Of a stretch of DNA of 64,000 nucleotides, positions 26,310-35,351 are shown piece by piece. Location of the stretch: the NCBI GenBank assembly GCA_947488175.1, contig CANKYO010000002.1:372001-436000 (forward strand), in the 5' to 3' direction. This DNA is from an uncultured Paracoccaceae bacterium. GTDB lineage: Bacteria > Pseudomonadota > Alphaproteobacteria > Rhodobacterales > Rhodobacteraceae. Both the position numbers and the translations under genes were made by a program. Below the pieces are notes generated by a model. The model was not told the DNA's origin and searched no databases. It was given only the letters and a program-made list of their open reading frames with translations. Every line of letters begins with the position of its first letter. Position 1 is the stretch's first letter.

Positions 26310-27008
26310 ATGCACAGACCGAATTTACGCGAAATCCTTGTGGCTGCGGCTGTCGTAGCAACGGCAACATTGGTCAGCGCACATGGCGATGTGAACCCCC
26401 AGCCTGTTGATACCGCCGGGTTGCCCGAAACCGGCGACGAATGGCTGACGGAAAATCCATACCGCGTCGAAGCCGTGGGTGAGGAGGTCTGGCTGAAGGC
26501 GGTGCAGGTGGGTGCCTCAGGCTACAACCAGAACTGCGCCCGCTGTCATGGCCTTGAAGTGATTTCCGGCGGTCTGGCCCCTGACCTGCGCTTCCTTGAA
26601 GCGGAGGAATATGGCGATGAATGGTATATGGAACGGTTCCGCACAGGCTATACCCAGAATGGCGTGACCAAGATGCCAGCATTTGGTGATCTGCTGGGCC
26701 AAGATGCCGCTTGGGCCATTCGCACCTATATCGAAACGCGGCCCGATGATCATGCAATGCAGGATTTCTCGGACGAGTTGAAGGCGATGCGCGATCAACT
26801 GGTCGTATATGGTGATGATACCACTGGTGCTGACCCTGATGCGCTCAAAGCGCGCCTGACCGAAATCGCTGTCGAGATTCCGACGCTATCCGGTGCGCCG
26901 GTAGCTGACAGCGTGGCGTTTCGGGCCGCCCGGCTGATAGATGGTACGCCCGATGCCTATGCCGCCGCTGCCGAAACGCTGACGATTGGATTGTCCGCAG
27001 CGCAGTAA
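26310..27008 (+). CDS. pedF: Periplasmic cytochrome c, PedF-like (c550 type)
   Basis: A 232-residue exported monohaem cytochrome c. The signal peptide (REILVAAAVVATATLVSA) is followed by the haem-binding motif CARCH near residue 73 and a methionine ligand candidate in VTKMPAFGDLL near residue 115. An alpha-helical C-terminal extension of about 90 residues goes beyond the usual cytochrome size. PedF-type cytochromes accept electrons from PQQ alcohol dehydrogenases and pass them to the oxidase. The ATG at 26310 has GGGAGGC upstream. The next gene follows three bases later and is probably co-transcribed. Confidence 0.87.
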   Translation: MHRPNLREILVAAAVVATATLVSAHGDVNPQPVDTAGLPETGDEWLTENPYRVEAVGEEVWLKAVQVGASGYNQNCARCHGLEVISGGLAPDLRFLEAEEYGDEWYMERFRTGYTQNGVTKMPAFGDLLGQDAAWAIRTYIETRPDDHAMQDFSDELKAMRDQLVVYGDDTTGADPDALKARLTEIAVEIPTLSGAPVADSVAFRAARLIDGTPDAYAAAAETLTIGLSAAQ

Positions 27009-27011
27009 GGG

Positions 27012-27914
27012 GTGCGCCAGTTGTTGCTACGTTCATTACTGATTGCGCTTGGTCTTGTTCTTGGCGGCGCGGCCCATGCTCAGGACCCTTGCGCCGATTA
27101 CACGCCGCAGGCGCGGCCTCAGAATGTGGACCGCGATATCGTGGGTCAGGAACTGGATCAGATCCAGGACCAAGGCCACATGCTGTTCGCGGTTTACGAG
27201 GACTTCCCGCCCTATTCCTGGGAGGAGGGTGGCCAGCCGCGCGGCGTCGATATCGAGATTGCCCGTCTCATCGCCGAAGATCTGGGGGTCGAGGCGCGTT
27301 TCAACTTTGTCGATGCAGGTGAAAACCTGGAGGCTGATCTGCGCAACAATATCTGGCAGGGGCCTGTGATCGGCGGGCGCGTTTCAAATGTGATGATGCG
27401 CGTGCCCTATGACAGCGCGTTCAAATGCCGGGTCGAACAAGTGGTCTTTACCGGCCAATACGCCGCTGAGTCCATCGCCATTGCCTATGACAAGGCAAGC
27501 TATCCCGAGGAAAAACCGGTTCCCGCCTATTTCCGCTATGACACCGTTGGCGTGGAGAACGATTCCATCGCCGATTTCTACCTGACCTCTTTTGTCGGCG
27601 GCCAACTGGCGGGCAATATCCGCCACTTTCCAACCATGGCCGACGCCATGGATGCCCTGAACAATGGTGAGGTGATGGCCGCCGTGGGCCCGCTTTCGCA
27701 GTTGGAATTCGGCCTTTCGGACAGCAGCGGCGTGCATCAGCCGCCCCTTGCCGGCTTCGCGGTCAGCAAATGGACCTTGGGCGTCGCCGTCAACTTTCGC
27801 TATCGCCCGCTGTCCTATGCCGTCGACGATGCGATCAATTATGCTCTGCAGGACGGGCGCATTCCGGCGATCTACGAAAGCTATGGTCTGACCTTTCAGG
27901 CCCCGGAACGCTGA
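27012..27914 (+). CDS. Quinoprotein dehydrogenase-associated binding protein, MoxJ/XoxJ-like
   Basis: A 300-residue periplasmic protein of the amino-acid-binding (SBP family 3) fold, starting at a GTG with a signal peptide ending AAHA. LFAVYEDFPPYSWEEGG and RGVDIEIARLIAEDLGV are the usual first-lobe ligand segments. MoxJ/XoxJ proteins are required for active methanol dehydrogenases and are thought to help activate or load the enzyme rather than feed a transporter. The direct coupling to the cytochrome gene supports such a role here. Two cysteines (near 26 and 138) might form a disulfide. Confidence 0.85.
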   Translation: MRQLLLRSLLIALGLVLGGAAHAQDPCADYTPQARPQNVDRDIVGQELDQIQDQGHMLFAVYEDFPPYSWEEGGQPRGVDIEIARLIAEDLGVEARFNFVDAGENLEADLRNNIWQGPVIGGRVSNVMMRVPYDSAFKCRVEQVVFTGQYAAESIAIAYDKASYPEEKPVPAYFRYDTVGVENDSIADFYLTSFVGGQLAGNIRHFPTMADAMDALNNGEVMAAVGPLSQLEFGLSDSSGVHQPPLAGFAVSKWTLGVAVNFRYRPLSYAVDDAINYALQDGRIPAIYESYGLTFQAPER

Positions 27915-27918
27915 TCGG

Positions 27919-28794
27919 TTACAGGGTCGTCAGGTCGCCATTGAAATCCACCAACGTGATGCGCCCGATCCCGTCCGCCGCGCGCATGGCGGCGATCTGA
28001 TTCAGTGGCGCAAGGCACAGGGCGGTCGACACACAATCGGCCAGAGTCGCAGTTTCCGCCTCGACCGATACGGTCGACCACCGCGCCCGGTGCTGGGGGT
28101 GCAGGATGTGTGCCTGCGCGCCCAATGACATCGCCGTCGGGCTCGATGTCGCGATAGCACCCTGCGCAATCGTTCGCGTCCCCAATTCTCCATGAACAGG
28201 GTCGCTGATGGCCAGCCGCCATGGCCCGCCAATCGCCCGGTATTCACCGATATTCACCAGCGTTTCGGTCAGTCCCAGCCGCTGTAGCTGCGCGGTGATC
28301 AGATCGGTGGCAAAACCCTGCGCGATCCCGTTGAAGGTCAGCGCCTGACCCCGGTCCAATTGGATCGCCCCAGAATCAAAGCGCACCCGGTCCCAACCAA
28401 TCGCGGCGCTGGCCGCCACCGCGTCCGATCCGTCCGCCAGGGCGCGCCATAAAGGCTGGATCGTGGGATCGAACAATCCGCCTGTCAGAAGATACCCATG
28501 CTCCGCCGCCTGCATCAGCGCCAGAAAATCAGGATCAGGCTGTGGCAGCGTGCCGTCTCGGTTCAGGTCCGACAGCGCCGAAGCCGGATCATATAGACTG
28601 AACAAACCTTCGACATGGGCAATGATCTGGCGGGTGGCATCAATCGCCGCCACCGCATCATCGCGCGGCCCCCGGATTGTCAGGCTGACATCCGCACCAA
28701 AGGCGCGGCCTTGCCAACGCTGCGGGGTCGCCCAGGCCGGACCAGCCGCCATGGCCGCACTGATGGTCAGAAATCTGCGGCGTGTCAGCATCAT
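27919..28794 (-). CDS. apbE: ApbE-family FMN transferase (Tat-exported)
   Basis: A 291-residue periplasmic flavin transferase that attaches FMN from FAD to a threonine of target proteins. A twin-arginine signal TRRRFLTISAA begins the protein. The core shows LFSLYDPASALSDLNR, LTFNGIAQGFATDLI and VNIGEYRAIGG, the metal and FAD binding segments. The ATG at 28794 overlaps the stop of the NosR-like gene (ATGA), so the two are coupled and the NosR-like protein is almost certainly the substrate. In denitrifiers the same role is played by NosX. No nos genes are nearby. Confidence 0.87.
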   Translation of the reverse strand: MMLTRRRFLTISAAMAAGPAWATPQRWQGRAFGADVSLTIRGPRDDAVAAIDATRQIIAHVEGLFSLYDPASALSDLNRDGTLPQPDPDFLALMQAAEHGYLLTGGLFDPTIQPLWRALADGSDAVAASAAIGWDRVRFDSGAIQLDRGQALTFNGIAQGFATDLITAQLQRLGLTETLVNIGEYRAIGGPWRLAISDPVHGELGTRTIAQGAIATSSPTAMSLGAQAHILHPQHRARWSTVSVEAETATLADCVSTALCLAPLNQIAAMRAADGIGRITLVDFNGDLTTL

Positions 28795-30893
28795 TCGGCG
28801 GCCACCTGTTGCAAAACCCGGCCGCGCTTGGCCGCAAGGATCAACGGAACGCATTGGTCGGCGCTGTCGTGGATCGCTACGCAATCCAGACATTGGAAGC
28901 ATTCCGAATACTGGATCTCGCCGGTTTTCTTGATCGCTTTGTAATCGCATTTCACTTTGCAAAGCTGGCAGGGCGACCCGCATTCGACACGCCGCGCGAT
29001 CCAGTCACGGCTCCGCACCAGCCCGCCAATCGCCATGACCGCCCCTAGCGGGCAGATGTAACGGCAGAACCCCTTGAACAGGACCATCGACAGCAGCAAC
29101 AGGCCCACAGCATAGGCGACATAGTACCATTCACGAATAAAGAATGTGGTGATAGCGGTCTTAAACGGCTCCACCTCAATTGCCTTGTCCAGACGGGCGG
29201 GCGCGGTAAAGATCAGCGCCACCAGACCGGCGAGCACGATGTATTTCACCCATTTCAGGCGGTCATCCCATGCATCCGACGGTTCGATCTGCGGCAGACG
29301 CAAGGTACGGCCAATATGATGGGTAAATTCCTGCAACGCGCCAAACGGGCAAAGCCAGCCACAAAACAAACCCCGGCCCCAAAGGACAAACCCGAAAATG
29401 GTGACCGCCCAGATCAGCAGTGAAAATGGATCATAAAGCAGGAAGGCAAAGCTGCCGCCCTCAGCCGCCGTTCTGATGACTGCCAGCGGTGTGGCAATAG
29501 ACAACTGGCCCTGGCCCCACCAGCCGATAAACCCGGTCATGAAGGCCAGTATACCAAGGCGGATGGGCGTGAAGTGCCTGTGCCCCGCCAACCGGTTCAG
29601 GCGCAGGCCCAGAACAGCGATCAGTGCCGCCAGAAAAACGCCCAGCACAATCAGATCGGTCGATCTGTTCGACAATGCATCCAGCCATGCTGGGCGGGGT
29701 TTGATCACCTCGGGGCGGGAGAAGAACCGTTCATCGGTCGATAGGGTCGTATCAATCGTGACCGACCCGATCTCGGGCTGGAACACACCATGTTCGCGGA
29801 TCGCCTTCACCTTCAGCGTCCATTCTGCTGTCGGGTCAAAGCCAAGCCTGCGGTCAGTCCGCAGGATCAACGCGGTGCCATCATGCAACGCTTCGGGCAG
29901 GTCAGGATGCAACTGTATAAAGATATCGGCGTCCCGGAACGCGATGGGAAACCCACCCTGTTCGGCGCTGATCAGGTCGGGCGATGTGTTGCGGACGAAA
30001 TCATCGGTGATTAACCCGTGACGCCCTGCCTCGATCAGCAAAACAGGCTCATCCGTGTCAGAGATTGCCATGAAATCCTGCAACTCTTCGTAACTGCCCG
30101 GCGACAGGACAGCCCGCGCGATGGATTGCGGGCCGACATCGACGACCCACAAGTCGAGATAGGTGCCATCTGGGTCTGCCTGCGCCTCGGGGTCGTCTTG
30201 CGCCCAAAGTGTTCCCGCGAATTCCTTGTTGATTGCGGCATTGCTGACTGTTGTCCGTGTCACCAGTCCCTGATCGACCAGATCCGTCCAGGTCAGATCC
30301 TCCACGTAGTCGGGGTTCGGATAAGCCGGGGGTCCCGACGCGATACCGCCCATCTTTTCGCGGGCGACCTTCAGCGCGGCTGCCAGAATACTTTCATGGG
30401 CAATGCGCACCGACGCGGTCGCCTTGGTCACCCCATCCAGATAGACCAGCGCGGACCCGTCGCTGCCGCTGCCATAGGGGCTGCCCACAACCAGACTGTC
30501 CGAGATCGAATGTCCGCGATACTGTTCAAAGAACTTGTGAAACGGGGCCTCGCCCAGCCCCGACACAAAGATCGGCTCGTTGTGAGAGATCAGTTTGACG
30601 TCCAGAAACCGGCCATCAAGGTCAAGCACAACAAGCATATTGATGGAGGCACCGGAAAAGCCGGGCAGGGGGGCCATCGGCTCTGTCTCGAACACATATC
30701 CCGCATGTGCGCCGCCTGAATTCAACAGCTCCCACACGCCCTGATCATTCAGTTGTTCGCCCAGCGACATCGGGGGGACGATATAGGGCTCCAGCACCTC
30801 TCGACCCAAGGGTTCAGCCGCTGCTGCGACAGCGCTGGCAATGAAAAGGGCGAGTGTCCACAGACAGCTGATCAGCAGATGGGCGAGACGCAT
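28791..30893 (-). CDS. NosR-like membrane flavo-iron-sulfur protein
   Basis: A 700-residue membrane protein. The signal peptide and periplasmic FMN-binding domain contain DGVTKATASV, where a threonine would carry covalent FMN. A middle periplasmic region leads to five or six membrane helices with two CP motifs (CGWLCP, CRYICP). The C-terminal cytoplasmic ferredoxin-like domain has clusters CGSPCQLCKVKC and CFQCLDC. This is the full NosR domain plan. NosR moves electrons from the quinone pool or cytosol to the periplasm for N2O reductase; here, beside PQQ genes and without nosZ, it probably serves a quinoprotein-linked electron transfer or activation step. Confidence 0.87.
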   Translation of the reverse strand: MRLAHLLISCLWTLALFIASAVAAAAEPLGREVLEPYIVPPMSLGEQLNDQGVWELLNSGGAHAGYVFETEPMAPLPGFSGASINMLVVLDLDGRFLDVKLISHNEPIFVSGLGEAPFHKFFEQYRGHSISDSLVVGSPYGSGSDGSALVYLDGVTKATASVRIAHESILAAALKVAREKMGGIASGPPAYPNPDYVEDLTWTDLVDQGLVTRTTVSNAAINKEFAGTLWAQDDPEAQADPDGTYLDLWVVDVGPQSIARAVLSPGSYEELQDFMAISDTDEPVLLIEAGRHGLITDDFVRNTSPDLISAEQGGFPIAFRDADIFIQLHPDLPEALHDGTALILRTDRRLGFDPTAEWTLKVKAIREHGVFQPEIGSVTIDTTLSTDERFFSRPEVIKPRPAWLDALSNRSTDLIVLGVFLAALIAVLGLRLNRLAGHRHFTPIRLGILAFMTGFIGWWGQGQLSIATPLAVIRTAAEGGSFAFLLYDPFSLLIWAVTIFGFVLWGRGLFCGWLCPFGALQEFTHHIGRTLRLPQIEPSDAWDDRLKWVKYIVLAGLVALIFTAPARLDKAIEVEPFKTAITTFFIREWYYVAYAVGLLLLSMVLFKGFCRYICPLGAVMAIGGLVRSRDWIARRVECGSPCQLCKVKCDYKAIKKTGEIQYSECFQCLDCVAIHDSADQCVPLILAAKRGRVLQQVAAE

Positions 30894-30925
30894 AATCGTG
30901 ATCCTACGCGGGCCGCGCGGCGCGT

Positions 30926-30941
30926 CCTATGCGACTTAGGT
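30926..30941 (-). promoter_or_regulatory. Weak copy of the quinoprotein island element before the NosR-like gene
   Basis: Read toward the gene it is ACCTAAGTCGCATAGG, 12 of 16 bases identical to the element before the 26161 operon. It lies at the same distance, 33 bases, from the start codon. This spacing agreement is the main reason to list it. Confidence 0.35.
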
Positions 30942-30997
30942 ATGAAGCCCGTATTTTGCCATTGGGGCCCGCCGCTATTTCGTGACAGGGTGGCGGC

Positions 30998-31756
30998 ATG
31001 ACGGCGACGAAACCACAAATGAACTTCGTTATCGCGATCCTGTCGCTGATCGGTCTCGTGTGTTTCTGGGTGGTTCTGGCATGGCTCCGGGCGGATCCGA
31101 CTGTGTTGCCCAATCCGTCGCAGGTCTGGAACATCATTCAGGCCGAGGCCGCATCAGGCGCATTGGCCCGCCACATGATCGCGACGATCCTGCGCGTCGC
31201 GGCAGCGTTCGGGCTGGCGATGGTGCTGGGCATGATCATCGGAATTGCGATGGGGCTGAATGACGGGCTGAACCGCTGGTTTGGGGCCTGGCTGGTCGTA
31301 TTCCTGAACATCCCCGCGCTGGTGGTGATCGTCCTGTGCTACCTGTGGATCGGCCTGAACGAAGTGGCGGCGATCACGGCTGTCGCCTTGAACAAAACCG
31401 CCATGGTCGCGGTCACCATCCGCGAAGGGACCCACGCCCTTGACCCCAAGCTGAGCGAGATGGCGCGATCATTCCAGATGGGTTGGGGCGCCCGGTTCCG
31501 CCACGTTGTCCTGCCCCAACTCTGGCCCTTCATTGCCTCCAGCATGCGCAACGGTCTGGCGATCATCTGGAAAATCGTTCTGGTGGTCGAGTTTCTGGGG
31601 CGCAGCGACGGAGTGGGCTTTCAGATCCACCTTTACTTCCAACTGTTCGAGATCGGCTATGTGATGGCCTATGCGCTAAGTTTCGTCGTGTTCATCCTGC
31701 TTATCGAATGGACGCTGATCAACGCGGTGGAGCGGCGCGCGACGCAGTGGCGTTAG
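30998..31756 (+). CDS. ABC transporter permease, NitT/TauT type
   Basis: A 252-residue inner membrane permease with six predicted helices and the EAA loop region around EMARSFQMGWGARFRHVVLPQLWP, typical of SsuC/TauC relatives. It has no ATPase or binding protein beside it. The lone binding-protein/ATPase pair of the same class at 18075-19703 lacks a permease, so these three genes likely form one importer split over 12 kb by the other quinoprotein genes. The gene is divergent from the NosR-like gene. Confidence 0.82.
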   Translation: MTATKPQMNFVIAILSLIGLVCFWVVLAWLRADPTVLPNPSQVWNIIQAEAASGALARHMIATILRVAAAFGLAMVLGMIIGIAMGLNDGLNRWFGAWLVVFLNIPALVVIVLCYLWIGLNEVAAITAVALNKTAMVAVTIREGTHALDPKLSEMARSFQMGWGARFRHVVLPQLWPFIASSMRNGLAIIWKIVLVVEFLGRSDGVGFQIHLYFQLFEIGYVMAYALSFVVFILLIEWTLINAVERRATQWR

Positions 31757-31766
31757 GCGGCGGATT

Positions 31767-31786
31767 ATATTTTATACATAAAATAT
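31767..31786. promoter_or_regulatory. 20-bp palindrome, probable MarR operator of the 2-aminobenzoate operon
   Basis: ATATTTTAT and ATAAAATAT are perfect inverted arms around a two-base AC centre. The AT-rich site lies 67 bases before the first operon gene, a usual place for a MarR-family operator. The regulator gene at 34876 is in the same operon. Confidence 0.65.
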
Positions 31787-31853
31787 TTATGCTTGAAATT
31801 TTGAAAGTCCAGGCCTACCCTGCATGAAAATACCCGGCAAAAAGGGCAATCGA

Positions 31854-34148
31854 ATGCGTGTTGCATGCCTTGGTGGCGGTCCTGCGGGGCTCTACTTTGC
31901 GATCTCGACAAAGCTGCGGATGCCCGACGCGGACGTGACGGTGTTCGAGCGGAATAAGCCAGATGACACGTTCGGCTGGGGTGTCGTCCTGTCGGATGAG
32001 ACGCTGGAAAATCTTGCCGCCAACGATCCCGTCAGCGCTGCTGAGATCCGCACGCATTTTGCGTATTGGGATGACATCGCCCTGCATCATCAGGGGCAAC
32101 GGCTGGTGTCCAGCGGTCATGGTTTTTGCGGAATCGGGCGCAAACGCCTGCTGCTGATCCTGCAGGCTAGGGCCGCAGAATTGGGCGTTGATCTGCGTTT
32201 TGAGACCGAGGTGGGTGCCGCTTCCGACTACATGAATGACTTTGACGTCGTCGTCGCCTGCGACGGGCTGAATTCGAAAACACGGATGGAGTTTGCGGAG
32301 GCCTTTGAACCGGATATCGATATCCGCAAATGCCAGTTTGTCTGGCTCGGCACGCATCAGAAATTTGACGATGCGTTCACCTTTATCTTCGAGAAAACCG
32401 ACAAAGGCTGGATTTGGGTCCACGCCTATCAGTTCGATGACCAGACCGCGACATTCATCGTGGAATGCGGTCAGGACACGTTCGACGCCTACGGCTTTGG
32501 CGAGAAAAGCCAGCAGGAAACCATCGCGATATGCGAGGATATCTTCCGCGATTATCTGGACGGTCACGCGCTGATGACCAATGCCAATCACATTCGCGGC
32601 TCCGCCTGGATCAGGTTCCCCCGCGTTCTGTGCAAGACCTGGAGCCACAAGAACATCGTGCTTCTGGGCGATGCGGCGGCGACGGCCCATTTCTCCATAG
32701 GGTCCGGCACCAAGCTGGCGCTGGAAAGCGCGATTGCGCTGGCCGACAGCATGACAACCGCGACCTCCATCCCGCAGGCCTTTGCAGAGTACGAAGAAAA
32801 GCGTCGGCTTGAGGTGCTGCGCCTGCAATCGGCGGCCCGCAATTCGGTCGAATGGTTCGAGGATGTGGAGCGTTATCTGGACCTTGATCCGATCCAGCTG
32901 AATTATTCCATGTTGACCCGGTCACAGCGGATCAGCCACGAAAACCTGCGGGAACGGGACCCGGCATGGCTGGCCTCGGCCGAACGATGGTTCATGGAAC
33001 AGGCCGGTGCCACGGTCGAGGGGCAGCCGCGTCCACCAATGTTTGCGCCGCTAAAACTGCGCGAAATGCAGTTGAAAAACCGGATCGTCGTGTCTCCAAT
33101 GGCCCAGTACAAGGCCGTCGATGGCTGCCCGACCGACTGGCATCTGATCCATTATGGCGAACGGGCCAAGGGCGGCGCCGGCTTGGTATTTACCGAAATG
33201 ACCTGCGTTTCGGCCACGGGGCGCATCACACCCGGATGCCCCGGGCTTTATGATCCTGCGCACGAGGCGGCATGGGCGCGCCTTAACCATTTCATCCACA
33301 CCGAAACAGAGGCCAAAACCTGCTGCCAGATCGGCCATTCCGGGCGCAAGGGCTCCACGCGTATCGGCTGGGAAGGGATGGATCAACCTTTGGCCGATGG
33401 CAACTGGCCGTTGCTCTCGGCCTCTAACATTCCGTGGTCGGCAGATAATGCGGCGCCAAAGGCGATGGATCGCGCCGATATGGACGCGATCACTGCTCAG
33501 TTCGTGGCGTCCGCCCAAATGGCCGACCGGGCAGGCTTTGACATGATCGAACTGCACGCCGCACATGGCTATCTGATCTCGTCCTTCATCTCGCCGCTGT
33601 CCAACATTCGCACGGACGAATACGGCGGAAACCTTGAAAACCGGATGCGCTACCCGCTGGAGGTGTTTCAGGCGATGCGCGCAGTCTGGCCTGCGGCCAA
33701 ACCGATGTCCGTGCGCATATCCGCCAACGATTGGTGCGGTGATGACGGTATTACCCCCGATGATGCCGTGATGATCGCCAAGATGTTTGCCGGGGCGGGG
33801 GCCGATATCATTGACGTGTCCGCCGGACAAACCTCAACCGATGCCGAACCGGTCTATGGCCGCATGTTCCAGATCCCGTTTTCCGACCGTATCCGGAACG
33901 AAGCGGGGATCAGGACAATGGCGGTCGGCAATATCTACGAGGCGGATCACGTCAACTCGATCCTGATGGCGGGTCGGGCCGATCTGGTGTGCCTCGCACG
34001 GCCCCATCTGGCCGATCCCTACTGGACACTGCATGCGGCGACGCAACTGGGCGACCGGCAGGAAAACTGGCCGCGCCCTTACGAGGCAGGCCGCGATCAG
34101 GCATGGCGGCTGGCCGACCGTGATGCAGAAATGGCGGACAAAGTATGA
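31854..34148 (+). CDS. abmA: 2-aminobenzoyl-CoA monooxygenase/reductase (bifunctional, AbmA-like)
   Basis: A 764-residue fusion. The N-terminal half is a flavin monooxygenase with the dinucleotide motif [12 protein letters not shown] (residues 5-16) and the FAD motif [14 protein letters not shown]. From about residue 394 it is an old-yellow-enzyme-type reductase ([35 protein letters not shown]). The same fusion in Azoarcus evansii hydroxylates 2-aminobenzoyl-CoA and then reduces the ring. Salicylyl-CoA 5-hydroxylases are close relatives, but the ligase and hydratase in this operon favour 2-aminobenzoyl-CoA. The ATG at 31854 has AAGGG upstream; a start at 31824 is possible. Confidence 0.87.
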   Translation: MRVACLGGGPAGLYFAISTKLRMPDADVTVFERNKPDDTFGWGVVLSDETLENLAANDPVSAAEIRTHFAYWDDIALHHQGQRLVSSGHGFCGIGRKRLLLILQARAAELGVDLRFETEVGAASDYMNDFDVVVACDGLNSKTRMEFAEAFEPDIDIRKCQFVWLGTHQKFDDAFTFIFEKTDKGWIWVHAYQFDDQTATFIVECGQDTFDAYGFGEKSQQETIAICEDIFRDYLDGHALMTNANHIRGSAWIRFPRVLCKTWSHKNIVLLGDAAATAHFSIGSGTKLALESAIALADSMTTATSIPQAFAEYEEKRRLEVLRLQSAARNSVEWFEDVERYLDLDPIQLNYSMLTRSQRISHENLRERDPAWLASAERWFMEQAGATVEGQPRPPMFAPLKLREMQLKNRIVVSPMAQYKAVDGCPTDWHLIHYGERAKGGAGLVFTEMTCVSATGRITPGCPGLYDPAHEAAWARLNHFIHTETEAKTCCQIGHSGRKGSTRIGWEGMDQPLADGNWPLLSASNIPWSADNAAPKAMDRADMDAITAQFVASAQMADRAGFDMIELHAAHGYLISSFISPLSNIRTDEYGGNLENRMRYPLEVFQAMRAVWPAAKPMSVRISANDWCGDDGITPDDAVMIAKMFAGAGADIIDVSAGQTSTDAEPVYGRMFQIPFSDRIRNEAGIRTMAVGNIYEADHVNSILMAGRADLVCLARPHLADPYWTLHAATQLGDRQENWPRPYEAGRDQAWRLADRDAEMADKV

Positions 34149-34876
34149 CCCATGCGATTGTCACAGGCGGCGGAACGGGCGTGGGGTCAGATACGGCGCA
34201 GCGCTTGGCCAAGGCGGGCTACACTGTTACGATCATGGGCCGGTCCGAAGGATCGCTGCAATCGCAAGACTTGCCGTACCAGATTTGCGATGTGACGGAC
34301 CGCGAAGCGGTCAAACGGGCATTTGATGCGGCAAGGGCCGATAATGGCCCTATCAACGTGGTCGTCGCCAATGCCGGTGCCGCACACAGCGTACCGTTTG
34401 CCAAGATGACGCCCGACGATCTGACCGCAATGCTGGACGTGAACCTGACCGGCGTCTTCAATGTCTGGCAAGAGGCACTGCCGGATATGAAAGCCGCAGG
34501 TGCCGGCCGGATGATCGCCATCGCCTCCACCGCCGGGCTCAAAGGCTATCCTTACGTATCCGGTTATTGCGCCGCCAAGCACGGCGTTGTGGGCCTGACA
34601 CGCGCATTGGCCATCGAACTGGCTGCGACCGGGATCACCGTCAACGCGATCTGTCCGGGTTTCATCGAAACAACGATGCTCGACCGGTCCATCGCAAATA
34701 TCGTCAGCAAGACTGGGATGACCAAAGAGGACGCCGCCAAATCCCTGACAAAGGGCAACCCGCAGCGCCGGTTCATCCAGACCGACGAAGTCGCCGAAAC
34801 CGTACTTTGGCTCTGTTCTGATGCAGCGCGGTCGGTGAACGGTCATGCGCTCAGCATCTCTGGCGGGGAAATCTGA
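34145..34876 (+). CDS. Short-chain dehydrogenase/reductase of the 2-aminobenzoyl-CoA operon
   Basis: A 243-residue classical SDR. The cofactor motif TGGGTGVG is at 7-14, NAG at 76-78, and the catalytic residues are Asn100, Ser128, Tyr141 and Lys145 (YCAAK). It would oxidise a hydroxyacyl-CoA or reduce a keto group formed after ring dearomatisation; the specific step is inferred from its place between abmA and the enoyl-CoA hydratase. Its start overlaps the abmA stop (ATGA), and its own stop overlaps the MarR start. Confidence 0.82.
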   Translation: MTHAIVTGGGTGVGSDTAQRLAKAGYTVTIMGRSEGSLQSQDLPYQICDVTDREAVKRAFDAARADNGPINVVVANAGAAHSVPFAKMTPDDLTAMLDVNLTGVFNVWQEALPDMKAAGAGRMIAIASTAGLKGYPYVSGYCAAKHGVVGLTRALAIELAATGITVNAICPGFIETTMLDRSIANIVSKTGMTKEDAAKSLTKGNPQRRFIQTDEVAETVLWLCSDAARSVNGHALSISGGEI

Positions 34877-35349
34877 TGGCCGAGCGCGCAACATCCGCCG
34901 ACAGCACACCATCGAAAGAACGGCTGCGGCTGTGGCTACGCCTCCTCAAGGCCAGCCGCGGGATAGAGACGACATTGCGCGAGAATTTCCGCGCGGAGTT
35001 TGGCACGACCCTGCCGCGCTTCGACGTCATGGCGGCCCTGTCACGCTATGAGAACGGCCTGAAGATGAGCGAGCTTTCCAGCGTCCTGCGGGTATCGAAC
35101 GGCAATGTCACTGGCATCGTGGACCGGTTGTCCGATGATGGCCTGCTGGTCCGCATCGCCGTTCCGGGCGACCGCCGTGCATCGCTCGTGCGGTTGACCC
35201 GGCGCGGGCAGGAGGAGTTCGCAAGGCAAGCCGCCGCGCACGAGGCTTGGGTGAATGCAATGTTCAGCGATTTCACCGCGCCCGAGGCGCAGGATATCGG
35301 CCAGCGGCTGGAACATCTGCAACACGGCCTGCAAACCGGAAGGGATTGA
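34876..35349 (+). CDS. MarR family transcriptional regulator
   Basis: A 157-residue winged helix regulator: [26 protein letters not shown] and the recognition helix region [19 protein letters not shown], followed by the wing with [12 protein letters not shown]. MarR proteins of aromatic-CoA pathways are released from DNA by the CoA thioester, which would fit here. It likely binds the palindrome at 31767-31786 and controls the operon in which it lies. Its start overlaps the SDR stop by one base. Confidence 0.87.
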   Translation: MAERATSADSTPSKERLRLWLRLLKASRGIETTLRENFRAEFGTTLPRFDVMAALSRYENGLKMSELSSVLRVSNGNVTGIVDRLSDDGLLVRIAVPGDRRASLVRLTRRGQEEFARQAAAHEAWVNAMFSDFTAPEAQDIGQRLEHLQHGLQTGRD

Positions 35350-35351
35350 CG

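Noticed and set aside
28791..30893. NosR-like gene as evidence for a denitrification locus
   Set aside because: No nosZ, nosD, nosF or nosY is in the window; the neighbours are quinoprotein genes.
31815..32828. 337-residue minus-strand frame opposite abmA
   Set aside because: It covers the flavin domain of a clear gene in antisense and shows no family pattern.
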